Assembly (NCBI RefSeq): GCF_006376675.1
Contig: NZ_VEWK01000009.1
Location: 1 to 64,000 of the forward strand
Length of the DNA stretch: 64,000 nucleotides
Reading direction: 5' to 3'
Origin: Brucella pecoris
GTDB lineage: Bacteria > Pseudomonadota > Alphaproteobacteria > Rhizobiales > Rhizobiaceae
The notes under the pieces are model-generated. The model was not told the origin of the DNA, ran no database searches, and worked only from the letters and a program-made list of their open reading frames with translations. The translations under genes were made by a program, and so were the position numbers. Positions 17,201 to 25,311 of this stretch are shown here, one piece after another; within the stretch, counting starts at the first letter, position 1; every line of letters begins with the position of its first letter.

Positions 17201-18246
17201 TTGCAGCCGGCATCGAGGCGGGGGCAACCCGTCAACTGGCGTGGTTTGCGCAAAAGCGCCAACAGGTCGCAAAACTGTGGGAGCGGGCAGGCGTGGCGCT
17301 CGGTTTTGCCATAGAGCGGGAACGAAACACTTCCTATCATGAGGAGCGGTCCGAAAGCTTCGCCCTGCAAAAACCAGGAGCCTCAACGCCTGTAATTCAA
17401 AGTTCTCTCCGTTCCTCCAAAATCCGCCTGCCGGACAATGGCGATGAGGGCCAGGAAGCTCGTACCGTACCGCCGCTGCTTGCTGCCGTGACAACGTTCA
17501 AGACATCGGTGGAGGTTGAAGCGCGCGAGAGGGCAGTTGCCGCAATCCACTACCGCCGTAACCGAGCAGCACTTGCTGAGACAGCCTCTCGTATCTGGCG
17601 CGATCCCGCCGGTGCTGTCGACATGATCGAGGACCTGATCCAGAAAGGCATTGCAGGCGAGCGGATCGCGGCAGCCATTGCCAATGACCCGGCTGCCTAT
17701 GGTGCCCTGCGCGGTTCCGGCCGCATCATGGACAAGCTTCTTGCCACCGGTCGTGAACGAAAGGCCGCGCTTCAAGCCGTATCGGAGGTGGGAGGCTGTG
17801 TTCGCTCACTGGGATCCTCGTGGACGCGGGCACTTGATGTGGAGACGAGAACAATCCGTGAGGAGCGCGAGCGTATGGCGGTTGCCATTCCTGGATTGTC
17901 ATCAACGGCCGACGGCGCGCTGCGGAAGATAACAGAGGTGATGAAGAAGAAGGGCGTCAGGCTTGAGGACGTAACGGGTTCGCTTCAACCTCATATAGTT
18001 CAGGAATTTGCAACGGTGAGTAAGGCACTCGATCTCAGATTCGGGCGCAACGCCATCCTGCGAGGCGAAAAGGATCTCATCAATCGCCTGTCGTCAGCAC
18101 AGCGACCAGCCTTCGAGGCGCTGCAGGGCAAGTTGAAGATTGTTCAGCAAACGGTTCGCAACCACCAAAGCCAGCAGATCGTAGCTGAACGTCGGCAGCG
18201 TAGCTTAAGTCGGGCGCTTGACCGCGGTCACGACATTAAACATTGA
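14281..18246 (+). CDS. traA: Ti-type conjugative relaxase-helicase TraA
   Basis: A 1321-residue bifunctional protein that nicks oriT and unwinds DNA for transfer. The N-terminal MobA/MobL (MOBQ) relaxase domain spans residues ~1–250. It has 'ISRGAGRNVISAAAYRHRT' and the metal-binding His motif 'GNPHIHLMTALR' (H143, H145). A RecD/TraI-like SF1 helicase follows: Walker A 'GLAGAGKST' (~415), Walker B 'VVDEAGMV' (~483), and C-terminal motifs 'VTIHKSQGATVDRTFV' and 'YVSMTRHRDRADLY'. The start is GTG at 14281 with AGGAGG six bases upstream. Full length, no lesions. The usual traF-traB-traH genes do not follow. Confidence 0.95.
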   Translation: MAIMFIRAQLISRGAGRNVISAAAYRHRTRMMDEQTGMSVSFRDGAEELMHEELALPDQVPVWLRTAIEGKSVAAASETLWNAVDAFETRVDAQLAREIIIALPEELTRAENIALVREFVKENLTSRGMVADWVYHDKDGNPHIHLMTALRPLTDEGFGLKKVPVLDRDGKPLRIAVTGRAKGQIVYTLWAGDKETMKAWKIAWGQTANRHLALAGHGIRLDGRSYAEQGLDGLAQKSLGPAKTAMMRQGVEMYFAPADLARRRKMADRLLADPGLLLKRIGNERSTFDEKDIAKVIHRYVDDPADFANIRARLMASNDLVLLKPQQVGRLTGQATEPAIFTTRQILRTEYDMVCSADVLSKKKGFGIVEAKRLAAIRSVETGDPLKPLKLDPEQIDAIGHVTGDSGIAAVVGLAGAGKSTLLAAARLAWESGPHRVFGAALSGKAAEGLEKSSGIRSRTLAAWEHAWGNGRDQLKRGDVFVVDEAGMVSSLQMAHVLKAAEEAGAKVVLVGDAMQLQPIQAGAAFRAIAERIGSAELAGVRRQREQWACDASQLFARGKVEAGLDVYARRGHLIEAQTRDALIDRLVSDWAEARKEAIAQSPSGSGVRPEARIGQKGRGDEQRGAELRGDALLVLAHTNKDVRKLNEALRKVMMEDGALTAARSFRTERGMREFAAGDRIIFLENARFLEPRARGSGPQYVRNGMLGTVVSTGHALRHPLLSVRLDSGNEIVLSEDSYRHIDHGYAVTIHKSQGATVDRTFVLATGMMDQHLTYVSMTRHRDRADLYAAREDFWHKPEWWEKPRIDHATGMTGELVATGQARFGAQDEDIAKSPYVDVKTNDGKVHRLWGVSLPGALSKAGASRGDTVFLRKDGVETVMVKTAVVDGESGKKRVEERAVERNVWTAKLVETADVRRERIASESHRPALFRQLADRLARSGAKTTTLDFRSEAGYQAHVDDFARRRGIGTLAEVAAGIEAGATRQLAWFAQKRQQVAKLWERAGVALGFAIERERNTSYHEERSESFALQKPGASTPVIQSSLRSSKIRLPDNGDEGQEARTVPPLLAAVTTFKTSVEVEARERAVAAIHYRRNRAALAETASRIWRDPAGAVDMIEDLIQKGIAGERIAAAIANDPAAYGALRGSGRIMDKLLATGRERKAALQAVSEVGGCVRSLGSSWTRALDVETRTIREERERMAVAIPGLSSTADGALRKITEVMKKKGVRLEDVTGSLQPHIVQEFATVSKALDLRFGRNAILRGEKDLINRLSSAQRPAFEALQGKLKIVQQTVRNHQSQQIVAERRQRSLSRALDRGHDIKH

Positions 18247-18383
18247 GTATCTGGAAGAGCTGGGAGCCCTTCCCATGCCTTGACCGCAGGTTCGGGTCGC
18301 GGCAGGTTTTTAACAATGCCAGTGCGAACTTCTGGGTATGGCGTAAAACGGGCCAATGCCGATAATGTTCGTTCTGATGCTTC

Positions 18384-18412
18384 TTGACAATCAACCTACT
18401 AGAAGGTAGGTT
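18384..18412 (+). promoter_or_regulatory. tetR promoter with overlapping operator
   Basis: TTGACA (18384–18389), a 17-base spacer and TAGGTT (18407–18412) form a promoter. A dyad AACCTAC-N6-GTAGGTT (18393–18412) covers the spacer and -10, so the TetR protein would repress itself. The expected transcription start falls at or next to the ATG (18419), so the mRNA may be leaderless. The core CTAC-N6-GTAG (18396–18409) recurs at 19040 and 19414. Confidence 0.65.
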
Positions 18413-18418
18413 TAGCTC

Positions 18419-19000
18419 ATGAGCAATCTATCTACAACCTCTGACGATATTCTCAGTTGCGCCAAAACCCTGATCATATCGGGTGGGTACAATGGGTTCA
18501 GCTATGCGGACATCGCTAGTGTCGTGGGCATCCGTAAGGCAAGTATCCATCATCACTTCCCGAGCAAAGTCGATTTGGTGAAAGCGCTGATTGTGCGGCA
18601 TCGCGAAGACACGGAAGCCGGTTTTGCCAATCTGGAGAGCAAGGTCGTCGATCCGCTTGAGCAGTTGCACGCCTATACTCAATATTGGAGTGCGTGCATC
18701 ACGGACGGGACTGCGTCCTTTTGTGTGGGTGCGCTTTTGGCAAGCGAGCTTCCGGTGTTACCTCAGGAACTCATTCCCGAGATTCAGGCCTATTTCCGAG
18801 CCTTATCAAGGTGGCTGACGTCGGTTCTCACTCGCGGTGAACAACTAGGTCGTATCCGCTTGATGGAGGGGCCTGAAATCGAAGCCGAAGCCTTTATGGC
18901 TACCGTCCATGGTGCGATGTTGTCGGCAAGAGCCTACGGAGATCCGAAAACGTTCTCGCTGATAGTTGAGCCATTGTTGGGCAGATTATCGGCAGCATAG
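18419..19000 (+). CDS. TetR-family repressor
   Basis: A 193-residue regulator. The N-terminal helix-turn-helix is complete ('GFSYADIASVVGIRKASIHH' then 'HFPSKVDLVKAL', residues ~25–60). The C-terminal ligand-binding domain is helical and contains 'YWSACITDGTASFCVGALLA', typical of the AcrR/YxaF-like subgroup. It likely represses itself and the two downstream membrane genes, since all three start sites carry the same operator-like dyad. The inducer is unknown. Confidence 0.92.
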   Translation: MSNLSTTSDDILSCAKTLIISGGYNGFSYADIASVVGIRKASIHHHFPSKVDLVKALIVRHREDTEAGFANLESKVVDPLEQLHAYTQYWSACITDGTASFCVGALLASELPVLPQELIPEIQAYFRALSRWLTSVLTRGEQLGRIRLMEGPEIEAEAFMATVHGAMLSARAYGDPKTFSLIVEPLLGRLSAA

Positions 19001-19039
19001 TAATTCTGGTTCAACGATGGATGGGCTTGGCGACGAAAA

Positions 19040-19053
19040 CTACCAACTGGTAG
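19040..19053 (+). promoter_or_regulatory. Second TetR operator-like dyad
   Basis: CTACCAACTGGTAG, a CTAC-N6-GTAG dyad with 6-bp arms, lies 11 bases before the start codon of the 19064 gene and next to its GGGAGG ribosome site. A repressor here would block transcription or initiation. Confidence 0.55.
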
Positions 19054-19063
19054 GGAGGCAATT

Positions 19064-19375
19064 GTGACGATTGAACTGCGATGTCTGGCTGCGTCCAGCA
19101 TTCTGGCGTTACTATTTTTTAACATTCCTCGACTGAAACGATCCCGGATATCTCGGGATCGCGATCCTGCGTACCTAACCCCATTCGCTATTGCCGTGCT
19201 GGTCGCGCATGCGGCAAACATCTCGAATAGGGCGACTATCGCAGGTGCGACACTATTCCTCGTAGCGGCAGTTGTCGGGGTGATCGGTGTATTCTTGGAA
19301 AATGTTGCAATGGTAAAGTGGGTGGATGTCGTTGCTACCGTCAGTACGGTCTTGATTTATTCGCAACTCGTTTGA
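19064..19375 (+). CDS. Small MAPEG-like integral membrane protein
   Basis: A 103-residue protein with about three hydrophobic segments ('CLAASSILALLFFNIPRL', 'FAIAVLVAHAANISN', 'ATLFLVAAVVGVIGVF'). The layout and 'RCLAASSILALLFFNIPRLK' start are reminiscent of MAPEG-family proteins, but the family's key residues are not certain. The start is GTG with GGGAGG upstream. It is probably controlled by the adjacent TetR. It may be shortened relative to typical MAPEG proteins (~130). Confidence 0.6.
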   Translation: MTIELRCLAASSILALLFFNIPRLKRSRISRDRDPAYLTPFAIAVLVAHAANISNRATIAGATLFLVAAVVGVIGVFLENVAMVKWVDVVATVSTVLIYSQLV

Positions 19376-19413
19376 TGTCCTGGGTGGCTGATGGAAGAAA
19401 CCGCCTCAAAAAA

Positions 19414-19427
19414 CTACCTACTAGTAG
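19414..19427 (+). promoter_or_regulatory. Third TetR operator-like dyad
   Basis: CTACCTACTAGTAG contains the CTAC-N6-GTAG core, and the overlapping ACCTACTAGTAGGT (19416–19429) is a perfect 14-base palindrome. It lies 28 bases before the ATG of the 19455 gene. Confidence 0.6.
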
Positions 19428-19454
19428 GTTTGAAGCTTGATAGGAGCACTTGAT

Positions 19455-19934
19455 ATGTTTGGGATTTCCCCGCTTGGCTGGTTACACACAATTGGGAGTT
19501 TGCCTGCCATACCTTTGGCCATCTACATGCTTGCCCGGTATGGGCGAATCGTACCGCGGTCGAAATCCGGTGCCGCCTATTTTGTCTCAATGCTTATTGG
19601 TGCCGCCACGACGTTTCTCGTCGCACACCAGCCGATCAGCTACATTATCGGTGCGGCAACGATGGTTTTGTTGATTGCGGGATATGCGGTTGGATACATA
19701 TCGATTTTTGGCCGTGCAGTTGGCTATCTGGAAACGATCTTTTTAAGCTTTACGGCATTTCTGCTGATGGTGCCGGCGGTAAGCGAGATTTTGCGTCGCG
19801 TGCCGGACGGTCATCCTTTCGTGACCGATCTCAAGTCACCATTACTGCTTGGCACCCAGGCCGGTTTATTGTTCATTCTCATTGTGGGGCTGACGGTTCA
19901 GCTCATTTGTCTGAGGAAACAGAACGCACGGTGA
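19455..19934 (+). CDS. Polytopic membrane protein of unknown function
   Basis: A 159-residue protein with four to five membrane helices ('WLHTIGSLPAIPLAIYMLA', 'GAAYFVSMLIGAATTFLVA', 'GAATMVLLIAGYAVGYI', 'LSFTAFLLMVPAV', 'AGLLFILIVGLTVQLICL'). I start it at the ATG at 19455, which follows AGGAG, rather than a TTG at 19437. The palindromic operator immediately upstream links it to the TetR gene. No known transporter motif is visible. Confidence 0.7.
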   Translation: MFGISPLGWLHTIGSLPAIPLAIYMLARYGRIVPRSKSGAAYFVSMLIGAATTFLVAHQPISYIIGAATMVLLIAGYAVGYISIFGRAVGYLETIFLSFTAFLLMVPAVSEILRRVPDGHPFVTDLKSPLLLGTQAGLLFILIVGLTVQLICLRKQNAR

Positions 19935-19971
19935 TCGTCTGGAAGGAACCTTTTCATTCTACTCGTGAAAC

Positions 19972-20985
19972 TCAAAGGTCGCGGGGAACGATCAGCTCCG
20001 TCGAAATCATTTCGGGTAGGTCGGTTGTTTGAACGGGTTCGTCTAGAAGCTCAAATGCACGCTCGATCATCGCCTGGACATTCTGACGGATCATCACAAT
20101 CGGGAAGTGGAGAACTTCAATGAAGGGATCCCAATCGAAACATCCGATGGAACACTCTCTAACCTCATCAACCGAAAGCGTTTTGAGAAAGCTGACGACG
20201 CCCTCAAAAGGGCTTGTCGAATTGACGAATAGTGCCTCTGGTAGCCCGTTCAATTTGTTGTAAATATCACGGATCGTCTTTGCAGCGATATCGGGACTAT
20301 ACCCATTCGTCATGATGCCGTCAGCGTGAACCGGAAGGCTTAGCGCAGCCAGCTCATCCTGGTAGCCCTGCACCCGCGCACGTGTGTTGTGGTCGCTGTC
20401 CACCCCGCCGATGAAGTAGAAACTGTTTTCTTCCCGACGTGACCTGCGACTGGCAATTTGTTGTGTGAGCTGACGGGCGCCATCATAATTGTCGCTGATA
20501 ACGGAAGCGCCGTGTTTGCCTGGGAGATCTACATTGATGTGTTTCAGGTGAGCCGCTTCACAAAGCCTGGCGACACTGTCCGGGTCAGTTGCGCCAGCGA
20601 TCAACAAGGCGTCGACGTTATGGGCGATCAGTGTTTCCACGGTACTGCGTTCCTGTTGTGGGTCGCGCAATGTGCTGGCCACGACGGGGACAAGATTGCG
20701 TGAGCGCGCCACCGTTTCAAACGAAGCTGCCATAGAACTGAAATAGCGATTGTCCAGCATCGGCAAGATCATGCCGATCAGGCCGGAATTTGATATGCGA
20801 AGTCCGCGTGCCTGAAGATTGATTGTATATCCAAGTTCGCCCGCTATACCTTGTATTTTATCGGCCGTCGCCTTAGTAATTCTTCGGTTTTTCCAAGATC
20901 CATTCATAACTGAAGCAACGGTCGAGGCGGATACACCAGCTCTCTCCGATATATCATAGATGGTTACTTTCCGGGGAGTATTCAT
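19972..20985 (-). CDS. LacI-family regulator of the ribitol operon
   Basis: A 337-residue LacI/GalR-type protein. The N-terminal helix-turn-helix and hinge helix are typical ('TIYDISERAGVSASTVASVM'), and a periplasmic-binding-like sugar-sensing domain follows ('GLIGMILPMLDNRYFSSMA', 'DALLIAGATDPDSV'). It is divergent from the sugar ABC/ribitol operon starting at 21314, with a symmetric operator between. It most likely represses that operon and is released by a pentitol or pentulose. The ligand is inferred from the neighbours. Confidence 0.92.
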   Translation of the reverse strand: MNTPRKVTIYDISERAGVSASTVASVMNGSWKNRRITKATADKIQGIAGELGYTINLQARGLRISNSGLIGMILPMLDNRYFSSMAASFETVARSRNLVPVVASTLRDPQQERSTVETLIAHNVDALLIAGATDPDSVARLCEAAHLKHINVDLPGKHGASVISDNYDGARQLTQQIASRRSRREENSFYFIGGVDSDHNTRARVQGYQDELAALSLPVHADGIMTNGYSPDIAAKTIRDIYNKLNGLPEALFVNSTSPFEGVVSFLKTLSVDEVRECSIGCFDWDPFIEVLHFPIVMIRQNVQAMIERAFELLDEPVQTTDLPEMISTELIVPRDL

Positions 20986-21127
20986 TAAGTGCGCTTATCC
21001 GTCTGAACTGGGCCCCGATCTTAGCGGGCTGATACCGTTCGCTGCAAGTAGGAGCGGGGCGCAATCCAATCTATTCCTCCGCCATTTTCCTCTTGACCAC
21101 ATGCCGGGTGTTGAGCAATGGTAATGC

Positions 21128-21145
21128 TGCACTATCGATGGTGCA
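21128..21145. promoter_or_regulatory. LacI-type operator
   Basis: TGCACTATCGATGGTGCA is an 18-base near-perfect palindrome (TGCAC-N-ATCGAT-N-GTGCA) with the central CG typical of LacI-family sites. It lies in the 328-base gap (20986–21313) between the divergent LacI gene and the ABC operon, which holds nothing else I can identify. Confidence 0.65.
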
Positions 21146-21313
21146 ACATGTTTATACCCCAGGTGATGCGATAAGCAGCAATGCGAAGCAGCGCCTTAGG
21201 AGTGGCATTCATGGAGTGGGAGGCCGCTACGGGGACAAATATGGGTGGAGCGGGGGATCAAATTCGCCTGCAAGGTTGTGCAAACCAGAAACTGAAAACA
21301 GTGGGAGTGAGAC

Positions 21314-22372
21314 ATGAAGAATTTACTTGGTAAGGCCGCTTTTGCTGCGGTTGTGCTATCATCTTTCGCAAGCAGTGGCGCACAGGCGGAAGTGAAGGAT
21401 GCAGTGGTCGGCTTTTTGATGCCGGATCAGGCATCCACACGTTATGAGGAGCGCGACTATCCAGGTTTCGCAGCCGAGATGAAAAAAATATGCGAAAGCT
21501 GCAAGGTGCTTTATCTCAACGCCGATGGCGATGCGAGCAAGCAGCAGCAGCAGTTCAACTCGGTCATTTCGCAAGGTGCGAAGGTGATCGTGCTTGACGC
21601 GGTCGACACGGCAGCGGCAGCTTCGCTAGTCAAGCTCGCCCAGTCGCAGGATATCAAGGTCATCGCTTACGACCGTCCGATCCCGGATGCGACCTCCGAT
21701 TTCTACGTGTCGTTCGACAATGAAGCCATCGGCAAGTCAATTGCGGAATCGCTGGTTAAGCACCTGAAGGACAAAGGAGTTGCGGGTGACAAAGGTGGCG
21801 TGCTGCAGATCAACGGCTCACCGACTGATGCCGCAGCTGGTCTCATCAAAAAGGGTATCCATGCCGGACTGAAGGATAGCGGTTACAAGACGCTTGCCGA
21901 ATACGACACGCCTGAATGGGCACCAAGCAAGGCTCAGCAGTGGGCGAGCGGCCAGATCACTCGCTTCAATGACCAGATCGTCGGCGTTGTGGCTGCCAAT
22001 GACGGCACTGCAGGCGGCGCGATTGCAGCCATGAAGGCAGCTGGTATCGATCCGCTTCCGCCGGTCACGGGCAATGATGCGACGATTGCCGCACTTCAGC
22101 TCATCATTTCGGGTGATCAATACAACACAATCAACAAGCCATCTGAAATCGTTGCTGCTGAAGCCGCGCGCGTGGCTGGCCAGCTTCTCAACAGTGAAAC
22201 CCCGAAGGCTGAAGCCACGCTCTACAACACACCATCGAAGCTTTTCGTTCCGGTGGTTGTGACGGCTGAAAACCTCAAGGCGGAGATCATCGACAAGAAC
22301 ATCGTTTCAGCCGAAACGCTGTGCGTCGACCGTTATGCCGATGGCTGCAAGAAGCTCGGTATCACAAAGTAA
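21314..22372 (+). CDS. Sugar/polyol ABC transporter, periplasmic binding protein
   Basis: A 352-residue RbsB/XylF-type binding protein with a Sec signal peptide ('AAFAAVVLSSFASSGAQAEV'). The fold's repeated sugar-contact segments are visible ('YEERDYPGFAAEMKK', 'VIAYDRPIPDATSDFYVSFD', 'VVAANDGTAGGAIAAMKAAG'). First gene of a five-gene operon with an ATPase, a permease, ribitol dehydrogenase and a pentulose kinase, so the ligand is probably ribitol or a related pentitol. The assignment to ribitol rests on the enzymes downstream. Confidence 0.9.
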   Translation: MKNLLGKAAFAAVVLSSFASSGAQAEVKDAVVGFLMPDQASTRYEERDYPGFAAEMKKICESCKVLYLNADGDASKQQQQFNSVISQGAKVIVLDAVDTAAAASLVKLAQSQDIKVIAYDRPIPDATSDFYVSFDNEAIGKSIAESLVKHLKDKGVAGDKGGVLQINGSPTDAAAGLIKKGIHAGLKDSGYKTLAEYDTPEWAPSKAQQWASGQITRFNDQIVGVVAANDGTAGGAIAAMKAAGIDPLPPVTGNDATIAALQLIISGDQYNTINKPSEIVAAEAARVAGQLLNSETPKAEATLYNTPSKLFVPVVVTAENLKAEIIDKNIVSAETLCVDRYADGCKKLGITK

Positions 22373-22382
22373 CCCAACCATC

Positions 22383-22404
22383 GCGTCCGGCCTCGGCCGG
22401 ACGC
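22383..22404 (+). other. Intercistronic mRNA hairpin
   Basis: GCGTCCGGC-CTCG-GCCGGACGC, a 9-bp GC stem directly after the binding-protein gene with no following T-run. Such hairpins commonly stabilise the binding-protein part of ABC-transporter mRNAs and lower expression of later genes. Confidence 0.6.
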
Positions 22405-22477
22405 ATTCTCTCCCCGTGCGTGTTATCATGTGCGGAGGACGTTGGGGAAAATTGCGACACCCAGGGAAAAAGCAAAC

Positions 22478-23308
22478 ATGTCCCAAGATCACAAAGCCGC
22501 TACGTCGTCGCGGCAACCAGTGCTGCGCCTAAGCGGCATATCCAAGAATTTCGGCGCCGTTTCAGCGCTCACCGATATCGATCTGGAAGTCTTTCCGGGC
22601 GAAGTTGTCGCCCTTGTCGGCGACAACGGCGCGGGGAAGTCCACCCTCATCAAGACGCTGGCAGGCGTCCACCAGCCGACATCGGGCACAATCGAATTCA
22701 ATGGCGAGAAGGTTACGCTTTCATCGCCGGGTGATGCGCTCGGCCTCGGCATTGCGACGGTCTTTCAGGATCTGGCGCTGTGCGAAAATCTCGATGTCGT
22801 GGCCAATATCTTCCTTGGCCGTGAGTTGAGCCCCTACCGCCTCGACGAAGTGTCGATGGAAATCAAGGCTTGGAAGCTTCTCAACGAGCTTTCCGCACGT
22901 ATTCCGAGCGTGCGTGAGCCCGTCGCCTCTCTTTCAGGCGGCCAGCGCCAGACGGTTGCGATCTCGCGTTCGCTGCTGCTCGATCCAAAGCTAATCATGC
23001 TCGATGAACCGACGGCCGCGCTGGGTGTCGCACAGACGGCTGAAGTTCTCGATCTTATTGAGCGTGTCCGTGACCGCGGGCTCGGCGTCTTGATGATTAG
23101 CCACAATATGGAAGACGTGCGCGCGGTGGCAGACCGCATCGTCGTTCTGCGGCTTGGCCGTAATAATGGTGTTTTTTATCCGGATTCCTCGAATGAGGAA
23201 CTGGTCGCAGCCATTACTGGCGCGAGCAGCAATTCCGTTTCCCGCCGCGCCGAACGGCGTCAGGCGCAGCATGATGCCGGTGAGACCCATGATCGGGGAG
23301 AAGCATAA
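22478..23308 (+). CDS. Sugar ABC transporter ATP-binding protein (FrcA type)
   Basis: A 276-residue single-domain ATPase, unlike the double-domain RbsA/XylG; this is the FrcA arrangement of rhizobia. Walker A 'GDNGAGKSTLIKTL', signature 'LSGGQRQTVAISRSLL', Walker B 'LIMLDEPTAALGV' and the switch His ('MISHNMEDV') are all present. I start it at 22478 (Met-Ser-Gln-Asp-His); a reading from 22430 adds an unconserved segment. Its stop overlaps the permease start (TAATG). Confidence 0.93.
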   Translation: MSQDHKAATSSRQPVLRLSGISKNFGAVSALTDIDLEVFPGEVVALVGDNGAGKSTLIKTLAGVHQPTSGTIEFNGEKVTLSSPGDALGLGIATVFQDLALCENLDVVANIFLGRELSPYRLDEVSMEIKAWKLLNELSARIPSVREPVASLSGGQRQTVAISRSLLLDPKLIMLDEPTAALGVAQTAEVLDLIERVRDRGLGVLMISHNMEDVRAVADRIVVLRLGRNNGVFYPDSSNEELVAAITGASSNSVSRRAERRQAQHDAGETHDRGEA

Positions 23309-24552
23309 TGAACCAGGCAACCGGAAATACCCCTCTTGATCGCCAGGATACGCGGGTGCGCCATGATGAAGGCGTTTCAGGCGCGTTGCGCAGTTTCTTT
23401 GATCGTGTTCGGTCGGGCGATCTTGGATCGCTGCCGGTTATAGTCGGTCTCATCATCATCTGGACCGTTTTCCAGACGTTGAACCCGGTCTTTCTATCGA
23501 GCAACAACCTCGTCAACTTGTTGTTCGACTGCTCGACCATCGGTGTGATTTCACTCGGTATCGTCTGCATCCTGATGCTGGGCGAAATAGATCTTTCGGT
23601 CGGTTCGGTCAGCGGTCTGGCTTCGGCTATCGTCGGCGTGCTCTGGGTCAATCACGGCTGGCCTGTCGGGATCGCGATGCTGGCGGCGCTGTGTGCTGGC
23701 GCGCTGATCGGCCTGCTTTATGCATTTCTCTATAACCGCTTCAGCATGCCAAGCTTTGTTTCAACTCTGGCCGGTCTGCTGGCAGCGCTTGGCCTTCAGC
23801 TTTACCTCCTTGGCAATACGGGCTCAATCAATCTGCCTTACGGCTCGTGGCTCGTGAGCTTCGGCCAACTTCTGGTGATGCCGCGTCCGCTTTCCTATGC
23901 ACTGGTGCTGATTGCCGGGCTTGCCATTTTCTTCACTGGTTTTCGTTCGGCGCAGCGTCGCCGCGAAGCCGGTCTGTCGACACCGTCGTCAGTTGGGATC
24001 GCGCTCAAAGCCATCATCATCACGATCATTGTCGGTGGTGCGGTGTTCTACCTTAACCAGTCGCGCGGTGTGCCGTGGATGTTTGGCCTCTTCGTGGCGC
24101 TAGTCATCGCGATGAACTATGCGCTTACCCGCACAAAATGGGGGCGCGCCATGCAGGCGGTCGGCGGTAATCGTGAAGCAGCGCGCCGTGCCGGTATCAA
24201 TGTGAAGTTCATCTATATGTCCGCTTTCATGACCTGTTCTGTTCTTGCTGCAGCCGGTGGCATCCTGGCAGCATCTCGTCTGGCATCGTCCAGTCAGCAG
24301 GCGGGCACCGGTGACGTCAACCTGAATGCCATTGCGGCAGCTGTCATTGGTGGCACTAGTCTTTTCGGTGGCCGCGGCAGCGCCTGGTCGGCTCTGCTCG
24401 GCATTATTGTCATCCAGTCGATCGCCAGCGGTCTAACCCTGCTCGATCTGTCGTCTTCGCTTCGCTACATGATCACAGGCGCAGTGCTCGCAATCGCGGT
24501 GATCGTCGATTCTCTTGCCCGCCGCTCGCGCCAGTCGCACGGTCGCGCTTAA
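23308..24552 (+). CDS. Sugar ABC transporter permease (FrcC/XylH type)
   Basis: A 414-residue inner-membrane permease with about ten helices. The conserved family segments are visible: 'LMLGEIDLSVGSVSGLASA' and, near the end, 'VNLNAIAAAVIGGTSLFGGR' (the BPD_transp_2 signature). The first ~45 residues are a cytoplasmic tail. It probably works as a homodimer with the ATPase before it to import a pentitol. Confidence 0.92.
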   Translation: MNQATGNTPLDRQDTRVRHDEGVSGALRSFFDRVRSGDLGSLPVIVGLIIIWTVFQTLNPVFLSSNNLVNLLFDCSTIGVISLGIVCILMLGEIDLSVGSVSGLASAIVGVLWVNHGWPVGIAMLAALCAGALIGLLYAFLYNRFSMPSFVSTLAGLLAALGLQLYLLGNTGSINLPYGSWLVSFGQLLVMPRPLSYALVLIAGLAIFFTGFRSAQRRREAGLSTPSSVGIALKAIIITIIVGGAVFYLNQSRGVPWMFGLFVALVIAMNYALTRTKWGRAMQAVGGNREAARRAGINVKFIYMSAFMTCSVLAAAGGILAASRLASSSQQAGTGDVNLNAIAAAVIGGTSLFGGRGSAWSALLGIIVIQSIASGLTLLDLSSSLRYMITGAVLAIAVIVDSLARRSRQSHGRA

Positions 24553-24570
24553 AACTTTAAGGACTGAAAA

Positions 24571-25299
24571 ATGGCTCAGGATCTCAACGGAAAAGTTGGC
24601 GCTGTAACTGGTGCTGCCTCAGGCATTGGCTTCGAATGTGCAAAGCATATGATCGAAGCGGGCATGATGGTGTTTCTCGTCGACCGTGACGAGAAGGCGC
24701 TGAAGGAAAAATGCGCAGAGCTTGGCGACAAGGCCAGGCCTCTGGTCATTGATCTGCTCAACCCGGCGTCCGTCGCCACCATGATGCCGCAGATTCTCGA
24801 ACAGGCCGGCCAATTGGACGTGTTTCACGCCAATGCCGGCGCTTATATTGGCGGCCCTCTGTGGGAAGGCGATCCAGACGCCTGGGACCGCATGTTGAAC
24901 CTCAATATCAACGCGGCCTTTCGCACCATTCATGCGGTGCTGCCGCATATGATGGAACGCAAGACTGGCGATATTATCATGACCAGCTCCGTTGCAGGCG
25001 TCGTGCCGGTGATCTGGGAGCCGATCTATACGGCATCCAAACATGCCGTTCAGGCTTTCGTGCACACGGTTCGCCGTCAAGTTGCCCCGCATGGAATCCG
25101 CGTTGGCGGCGTTTTGCCCGGCCCAGTCGTGACCGCACTCATCAGTGATTGGCCGAAGGCCAAGCTCGATGAAGCGCTCGCCAATGGCAGTCTGATGGAG
25201 CCGAAGGAAGTTGCGGAATCCGTGATGTTCATGCTGACGCGCCCGCGCAACATCACCATTCGCGATCTGGTCATCCTTCCGCAGAGCCTTGATCTGTAA
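24571..25299 (+). CDS. Ribitol 2-dehydrogenase (SDR family)
   Basis: A 242-residue short-chain dehydrogenase. It has the NAD-binding '[15 protein letters not shown]', '[20 protein letters not shown]' and the active site Ser ~22 residues before Tyr-x-x-x-Lys ('[12 protein letters not shown]...[11 protein letters not shown]'). The 'AGAYIGGP' loop, '[11 protein letters not shown]', '[18 protein letters not shown]' and '[11 protein letters not shown]' end match the enterobacterial ribitol 2-dehydrogenase as I recall it, more specifically than a generic SDR. It would oxidise ribitol to D-ribulose, feeding the kinase downstream. Confidence 0.85.
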   Translation: MAQDLNGKVGAVTGAASGIGFECAKHMIEAGMMVFLVDRDEKALKEKCAELGDKARPLVIDLLNPASVATMMPQILEQAGQLDVFHANAGAYIGGPLWEGDPDAWDRMLNLNINAAFRTIHAVLPHMMERKTGDIIMTSSVAGVVPVIWEPIYTASKHAVQAFVHTVRRQVAPHGIRVGGVLPGPVVTALISDWPKAKLDEALANGSLMEPKEVAESVMFMLTRPRNITIRDLVILPQSLDL

Positions 25300-25311
25300 A
25301 TGGGAGCGACC

